A DNA stretch of 54,381 nucleotides. Origin: Streptomyces sp. A0642 (GTDB lineage: Bacteria; Actinomycetota; Actinomycetes; Streptomycetales; Streptomycetaceae). The DNA is taken from positions 1-54,381 of the forward strand of contig NZ_SSBL01000039.1 of assembly GCF_004795105.1 (NCBI RefSeq), written 5' to 3'. How positions within the stretch are numbered: the first letter of the stretch is position 1; the number at the start of each line of letters is the position of its first letter. The position numbers were made by a program, and so were the translations under genes. Of the stretch, positions 50,464 to 54,381 are shown in pieces. The notes beneath the pieces were generated by a model. The model was not told where the DNA came from and ran no database searches. It worked only from the letters and a program-made list of their open reading frames with translations.

Positions 50464-51243
50464 TCAAGACCGGCCGGGCAGCAGCGTGAGCGCCTCGTCG
50501 ATGGTGAGCCGGTCGTCGCGTACCGCGTCGAGCAGCGCCTGCACCCCCGGTGGGCCGGGCTGCGGAGCCGCCGTCCCCGAAACCGCACTCACCGGAGCCT
50601 GCGGGGCCGCCGGGGTCCTGCTGGCGGAGGCGATGTGCACGGCGAGGGCGGTGAGGTCGGGGTGGTCGTAGAGCGTGACCGCCCGCTCGCTCATGCCGTA
50701 GGTGCGGTTGATGACCGCCACGAACTGCGCGCCGATGATGGAGTCCACCCCGAGCAGGCCGAAGGCGGCGGTGGGCTCGATGTCCCAGGGGTCGCAGCAC
50801 AGGAGGCGGGCGAGTTCCTCACGCAGGAGGTCGAGTATCTTGCGCGTGCCGGGGTCGGGGGATGCGGTCGCCAAAACCGGCCCGCCCGGCAGGGGCGCAG
50901 CCCCGGCAACGGGCACGGGCGCCGGCGACGGCGTGGGCGGGACCGCGGCCGGAAAGGCCCGTACCCCCAGCTCGCTGGCCACATGCCGGGCGAAGTCCAG
51001 CGGGGTCGGATGGTCGAGCAGCGCGAAGGCCTTCATGGCGGTGCCGTACCGGGCGTTCACCGTGGCGATGAACTCGACGGTGAGCAGCGAGTCGACGCCC
51101 AGCGACCGGAAGGTCTGCTCGGGATTGATCTTCTCGGGCTTCAGCCGCAGTACGCCGGCGAGCGCCGCGACGAGATCGGTCACCATGTCGCGGGGCTGCG
51201 CAACGGCGCTCGTCCTGAGGGGAGTCTGGTGTGCGTGGGGCAT
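50464..51243 (-). CDS. Tandem acyl carrier protein (two ACP domains)
   Basis: 259 residues from ATG 51243 (GGAG, 7-nt spacing). ACP1 about 20-90 (Ser in LGVDSLLTVEFI), a Pro/Ala-rich linker, ACP2 about 125-200 (Ser in LGVDSIIGAQFVAV), then a Pro-rich tail ending in a helix LLDAVRDDRLTIDEALTLLPGRS that mirrors the N-terminal helix of the next protein (FKAGTLERGQAVRLLAELE). That similarity suggests a docking pair. The next gene, 28 bp downstream, is the dead KS homologue. Free-standing double ACPs of this kind are commoner in trans-AT and AT-less systems than in cis-AT or type II pathways. Likely role: carrying an acyl group between the two polyketide machineries (inference). Confidence 0.88.
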   Translation of the reverse strand: MPHAHQTPLRTSAVAQPRDMVTDLVAALAGVLRLKPEKINPEQTFRSLGVDSLLTVEFIATVNARYGTAMKAFALLDHPTPLDFARHVASELGVRAFPAAVPPTPSPAPVPVAGAAPLPGGPVLATASPDPGTRKILDLLREELARLLCCDPWDIEPTAAFGLLGVDSIIGAQFVAVINRTYGMSERAVTLYDHPDLTALAVHIASASRTPAAPQAPVSAVSGTAAPQPGPPGVQALLDAVRDDRLTIDEALTLLPGRS

Positions 51244-51375
51244 GGAGGGGCTCCAAAGTCTGTCCCGGCCGGCAGTAAGGATGTAGGCGAAGGCGCGTGT
51301 GAACAGGGGCAAGCGCCGCCCGTGCTGAAAATGTGCGGGCTCGACCTGGTCCCCGGGAGGGACTGTTCCTCGCGA

Positions 51376-52131
51376 CTACGCGGTAGGAGCGAGTCTGGTC
51401 GCGGGATCCGGTGCGCTGGGTGTGCCGGCCGGCGCGTTGCCCGCCGCGGCTCCCGGCGGCGGCACGGCGTCCGGGAGTTCGCCGGCGACAGCCGCCGGGG
51501 GAAGGCTCGCGGCAGGGGCCGGCGGGCCGGTGCGATAGCCGGCGATGTCCTCGGGCGGCACCAGCGCCCACAGCAGCGGGGCCCACAGCGCGGCGACCCG
51601 GTCGCTGAGCCGCGGGTAGGGCAGACCGGTGCCTGCCAGCACCCCGATACCGCACACCGTCGCGGACAGCAGCGATGCGGGCCCGTTACCCCTCGCGCGC
51701 TCCCGCAGCGCCCCCGCCCGGCGGGCCTGGCCAAGGAGCCGCTGCACCTGGGTGATCCAGACCTGATGGAAGTCGGTTACCGGTGGCTGGCGTCCGGCGC
51801 GCTCATTGGTGATCCGGAAGCTGGCCCGGATGACCGGGTCGTCATGGAGGGTCCTGGCCAGCCAGTGCGTCATGTCGATGAGCATCTGCACCGGCGGTAC
51901 GCCTGCCTCCCCGTGCTCCCTGACGAAGTCCTGCAACATGGCGCGCCCCCGCTCCTGCACGGCGTCGGCAAGCCCGTCCTTGGAGGAGAAGTGGAAGTAC
52001 AGCGCCCCCTTCGTCATCCCGGCGGCTCCGGCGATCTGCCCCAGTGTCGCGTGGGCATAGCCGTTCCGGTTGAACATCTCCGCGCCCGCGTGGACCAGCC
52101 TCTGGCGGGTCCGCTGCGATCTGGCCTGCAT
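51376..52131 (-). CDS. TetR regulator, gamma-butyrolactone-receptor-like (first copy)
   Basis: 251 residues from ATG 52131; an upstream ATG at 52185 would overlap the SARP gene by 38 bp and cannot be excluded. N-terminal HTH: RSQRTRQRLVHAGAEMFNRNGYAHATLGQIAGAAGMTKGALYFHFSSKDGLADAV, the ArpA/ScbR signature. The ligand domain runs to about 195, followed by a Pro/Ala-rich tail of about 55 residues not usual in the family. It may be a true or pseudo receptor for a diffusible signal; no signal synthase (AfsA-like) is in the window. Confidence 0.9.
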   Translation of the reverse strand: MQARSQRTRQRLVHAGAEMFNRNGYAHATLGQIAGAAGMTKGALYFHFSSKDGLADAVQERGRAMLQDFVREHGEAGVPPVQMLIDMTHWLARTLHDDPVIRASFRITNERAGRQPPVTDFHQVWITQVQRLLGQARRAGALRERARGNGPASLLSATVCGIGVLAGTGLPYPRLSDRVAALWAPLLWALVPPEDIAGYRTGPPAPAASLPPAAVAGELPDAVPPPGAAAGNAPAGTPSAPDPATRLAPTA

Positions 52132-52147
52132 CTCGACCGCCTTCTCC

Positions 52148-52978
52148 TCAGCCGACCCGGCTGAGTCGCTCGCCACCGGCAGCAACCGGGTCGGGGGTGG
52201 GCTCAGGACCTGACATCAGGATCGAACGCTGCAGCCGCCGCAGTCCGGCGGAGGGTTCGAACCCCAACTCCCGTACCAGAACCGAGCGCAGCCGCTGATA
52301 GGCGTCGAGCGCCTCGCTGCGGCGCCCGGAGCGGTGCAGTGCCAGCATGAACTGGCCGTGCAGGTTCTCGTGGGTGCGGTAACGGCTGACCAGCACGGTC
52401 AGCTCCCCCAGGAGCTCGCGGTGCCGGCCCAGCCGCAGATCGGCCTCGATGCGCTGGTCGAGCGCACAGAGCCGGGTCTCCTCCAGCCGCCGGATCTCCC
52501 TCTCCAGCTGTGTCCCGGCCTGGATGTCGGCCAGTGCGGAGCCGGTCCACAGCGAGAGCGCGTCGCCCAGCTGCCGTGCCGCGCCCGGGAAGTCGCCCGC
52601 GTCCATCGCCCGGTACCCCAGCCCCGCCAGCCGCTCGAACTCGCGCACATCGCTGGTGCCACCGGCGGTGTTGAGCAGGTAGCCCCCCGGCGTGGTGACG
52701 AGCACGTCCTTGGCGGAGCGCGGCGCGGCCCCTTCCGGGTCCCCTCGAAGCGCGGTCGCGATGAGGTCCCGCAGCTGCAGTACGTAGGTCTGCAGCGTGG
52801 TGCGTGCGCTGCGCGGCGGGCGGTCACTCCACAGCTCCTCGATCAGCGTGGCCACGGGCACGACCTGGTCGGCGTGCAGCGCCAGCAGAGCCAGTACCTG
52901 ACGCGGCTTCGGCGCCGTCGGCGTCACCGAGACCCCGTTCTCGCGGACGGCCAACGCGCCCAGTACATCGATATCCAC
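52148..52978 (-). CDS. SARP-family pathway activator (second copy)
   Basis: 276 residues from GTG 52978 (AGGGGA, 6-nt spacing). DNA-binding domain VDIDVLGALAVRENGVSVTPTAPKPRQVLALLALHADQVV with TTLQTYVLQLRDLIATALR, then a BTAD domain (DVREFERLAGLG to LGFEPSAGLRRLQRSILM). Close in layout to the first SARP, so possibly a duplication. Its promoter carries a palindrome overlapping a TTGACA -35 box (see operator entry), suggesting repression by a neighbouring TetR. Followed immediately by the first TetR gene, which is likely co-transcribed. Confidence 0.94.
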   Translation of the reverse strand: MDIDVLGALAVRENGVSVTPTAPKPRQVLALLALHADQVVPVATLIEELWSDRPPRSARTTLQTYVLQLRDLIATALRGDPEGAAPRSAKDVLVTTPGGYLLNTAGGTSDVREFERLAGLGYRAMDAGDFPGAARQLGDALSLWTGSALADIQAGTQLEREIRRLEETRLCALDQRIEADLRLGRHRELLGELTVLVSRYRTHENLHGQFMLALHRSGRRSEALDAYQRLRSVLVRELGFEPSAGLRRLQRSILMSGPEPTPDPVAAGGERLSRVG

Positions 52979-53028
52979 GCCGTTTCCCCTATTCGTGCAT
53001 GAATCGTGAGCCGCTCGGAAGTACCTCG

Positions 53029-53068
53029 AGTAAAAAACAGGACACACGGTTTGTCAATATCAAACCGT
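53029..53068 (-). promoter_or_regulatory. SARP promoter with TetR-type operator (ACGGTTTG-N7-CAAACCGT)
   Basis: Perfect 8-bp inverted repeat at 53046-53053 and 53061-53068 with a 7-bp AT-rich centre. On the minus strand a perfect -35 TTGACA (53052-53057) falls inside it, followed after 17 nt by TTTACT (53029-53034) as a weak -10; start codon of the second SARP is about 50 nt further on. AAACCG-type half-sites are typical of gamma-butyrolactone receptor (ARE) and related TetR operators. The flanking region is the most AT-rich in the window. Confidence 0.65.
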
Positions 53069-53149
53069 CTACGCTGTTTTATTTTGCCTCAGTTGACCCC
53101 GCCTTACGCTGCTGACCTGGGCTTTCGCGGATCGTACAAAACAGAGAAC

Positions 53150-53206
53150 CCTCCGCACCCGGGGGTGCGGAGGGGAGGCCCGGCAGGCTTCCTCCCTGCC
53201 GGGCCC
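53150..53206 (-). terminator. Two adjacent hairpins after the second TetR gene
   Basis: First: CCTCCGCACCC pairs with GGGTGCGGAGG around 53150-53175. Second: perfect 11-bp stem 53178-53188 with 53196-53206, 7-nt loop. They sit 14-70 bp beyond the TetR stop (53221), isolating it from the SARP promoter. Confidence 0.7.
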
Positions 53207-53220
53207 TCAAAACAGCATGA

Positions 53221-53877
53221 TCAGTCCGTTGCTTGGGCCGCCGGAGTCGCGAGGGGCGCGAGGCCGTGCCTCGGGGAGGGAACCGACCTGCACGGACGGT
53301 GCGAACTCGCCAGCCTCGGCAGCACCAGGTCCCAGAACCCGGTGACCGTCTCCGTGGACAGCCACTGCTTGTCCTCGCCGCCGAGCACTTCCAGGCCCAC
53401 GGTCACGGCCACGATGGCGAGCGAGGCGTCGGCGGGTGACACTCCTTCGGCCAGTCCGCCTTCGGCGTCGGCACGCTGCAGCATGTCCTCGATCCACCGC
53501 TGCCAGCGCTGCCGGAGCCGGGGCTCCTCCCGCCAGGCCAGGTCCCCGCCCAGCTCGAAGCCGGCCTGGATCACGATGTCGCCGGCCAGGCTGCTCATCA
53601 GCTCGTGCGTGGTGTCCACGAGCACCTGCAGAGTGCTTCCTCCCCCGTTCACCGCCTCTTCGATGATCCGGCGCACGCTCTCCGCCGCCTCGTCCACGAC
53701 GGCTCGGGCGAGCATCTTCTTGTTCTCGAAGTGGAAGTGCAGCGCGCCGTTGCTCACTCCGGCCCGGCGGCTGATCGCGGCGAGCGAAGCGGGCGCGAAG
53801 CCCTCCTGCGCGAACACTTCGGCGGCGGCCCGGATCAACGACTGACGTGTGCGCGCCGCACGGTCCTGCTTGACCAT
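53221..53877 (-). CDS. TetR regulator, gamma-butyrolactone-receptor-like (second copy)
   Basis: 218 residues from ATG 53877 (AGGAG, 7-nt spacing). HTH: RAARTRQSLIRAAAEVFAQEGFAPASLAAISRRAGVSNGALHFHFENKKMLARAVV, matching the receptor/pseudo-receptor subgroup (SNGALHFHF in place of TKGALYFHF). Ligand domain includes LAWREEPRLRQRWQRWIEDMLQRADAEGGL. Best candidate for binding the palindrome in the SARP promoter, which lies just downstream of it. Two such receptors plus two SARPs suggest a layered signal cascade. Confidence 0.9.
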   Translation of the reverse strand: MVKQDRAARTRQSLIRAAAEVFAQEGFAPASLAAISRRAGVSNGALHFHFENKKMLARAVVDEAAESVRRIIEEAVNGGGSTLQVLVDTTHELMSSLAGDIVIQAGFELGGDLAWREEPRLRQRWQRWIEDMLQRADAEGGLAEGVSPADASLAIVAVTVGLEVLGGEDKQWLSTETVTGFWDLVLPRLASSHRPCRSVPSPRHGLAPLATPAAQATD

Positions 53878-53950
53878 CACATGTCTCCTGATTACGGGGC
53901 TCAGCGGCTTGGCCCCAGGGGAGCGCACCCACCGCCCCCGGCGTTCTCGA

Positions 53951-54381
53951 CTACTGCGGGGGGTTGCCGTGCTTGCGCGACGGCAGGTCGGCGTGCTTGG
54001 AGCGGAGCATCGCCAGCGAGGCGATCAGGACCTCGCGGGTCCCGGCAGGGTCGATGACGTCGTCGACCAGGCCGCGCTCGGCGGCGTAGTACGGGTGCAT
54101 CAGTTCGGCCTTGTACTCCTTGACCATGCGGGTCCGCATGGCTTCCGGGTCCTCGGCGCCGGCGATCTGCCGGCGGAAGATGACGTTGGCGGCGCCTTCG
54201 GCGCCCATCACCGCGATCTCGTTGGTCGGCCATGCGTAGGTGAGGTCCGCGCCAATGGACTGGCTGTCCATGACGATGTAGGCACCGCCGTAGGCCTTGC
54301 GCAGGATCAGGGAGATCCTCGGCACCGTCGCGTTGCAGTAGGCGTACAGCAGCTTCGCGCCGTGCCGGATGATCCCACCGT
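53951..54381 (-). CDS. Acyl-CoA carboxylase beta subunit (carboxyltransferase), 5' part outside window
   Basis: The last 142 codons plus TAG are seen; the frame is open to the window edge. C-terminal carboxyltransferase domain: GGIIRHGAKLLYAYCNATVPRISLILRKAYGGAYIVM, GADLTYAWPTNEIAVMGAEGAANVIFRR, then HPYYAAERGLVDDVIDPAGTREVLI. Belongs to the AccD/PccB family that makes malonyl- or methylmalonyl-CoA from acetyl- or propionyl-CoA and biotin carrier. In the cluster it would supply malonyl-type extenders for the PKSs. Gap of 73 bp to the TetR gene; substrate (acetyl versus propionyl) cannot be read from this part. Confidence 0.92.
   Translation of the reverse strand, partial: GGIIRHGAKLLYAYCNATVPRISLILRKAYGGAYIVMDSQSIGADLTYAWPTNEIAVMGAEGAANVIFRRQIAGAEDPEAMRTRMVKEYKAELMHPYYAAERGLVDDVIDPAGTREVLIASLAMLRSKHADLPSRKHGNPPQ

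Noticed and set aside
1..54381. CRISPR arrays, tRNA/rRNA genes, insertion sequences, attachment sites
   Set aside because: No spaced direct-repeat arrays, tRNA-like cloverleaf, transposase or integrase frames were recognised; the only tandem repeat is the coding CTGCGG run.

Overview
This is a very GC-rich actinomycete window, most likely Streptomyces or a close relative. The evidence is codon bias to G/C in third positions, SARP activators, a LAL-type LuxR regulator, two gamma-butyrolactone-receptor-like TetR proteins and a type II aromatic polyketide set. Nearly all of it is secondary metabolism. Most genes lie on the minus strand; only two SnoaL-like genes and the CCR/dehydrogenase pair are on plus. 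No tRNA, rRNA, CRISPR array, transposase or integrase was seen.

Left part (1-27440): a modular type I PKS/NRPS system. It has a PKS gene cut by the window edge (ACP-KS-AT and the start of a second AT), a secreted GH1 beta-glucosidase, a macrolide-type glycosyltransferase, a DinB-fold protein, a small monooxygenase-like protein, a P450 and an alpha/beta-hydrolase lacking its nucleophile and histidine. A 3883-residue PKS-NRPS follows (KS-AT-ACP-C-A-PCP-KS-AT-KR-ACP-TE; the A domain reads as glycine). A methoxymalonyl-ACP-type operon (fkbH, fkbI, fkbJ, fkbK homologues) ends with an unusual AT-ACP-methyltransferase fusion. The glycosyltransferase plus exported glucosidase resemble an intracellular inactivation / extracellular reactivation self-resistance pair.

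Middle (27657-41854): an aromatic type II PKS set. It contains a didomain aromatase/cyclase, ketoreductase, FAD hydroxylase preceded by a 33-codon small ORF, acyl-CoA ligase, two SnoaL-like proteins, a metallo-beta-lactamase-fold hydrolase, ACP, KS-beta, KS-alpha, two type II thioesterases, a SARP and a KSIII.

Right part (42067-54381): a crotonyl-CoA carboxylase/reductase coupled to a two-domain 3-hydroxyacyl-CoA dehydrogenase (ethylmalonyl-type extender supply), a LAL regulator, an Sfp-type phosphopantetheinyl transferase, an AT-less KS homologue whose catalytic Cys is Glu and whose two catalytic His regions are missing, and a tandem-ACP protein. A TetR / SARP / TetR regulatory block and the 3' part of an acyl-CoA carboxylase beta subunit close the window.

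Reading: this may be one hybrid pathway in which type I, NRPS and type II machinery cooperate, with regulators, PPTase and precursor supply included, or two adjacent clusters (boundary near 27.5 kb). The sequence alone does not decide. The most unusual elements are the dead KS plus tandem ACP pair, the AT-ACP-FkbM-type fusion, the tandem AT, the catalytic-residue-less hydrolase and the glucosylation/deglucosylation pair.
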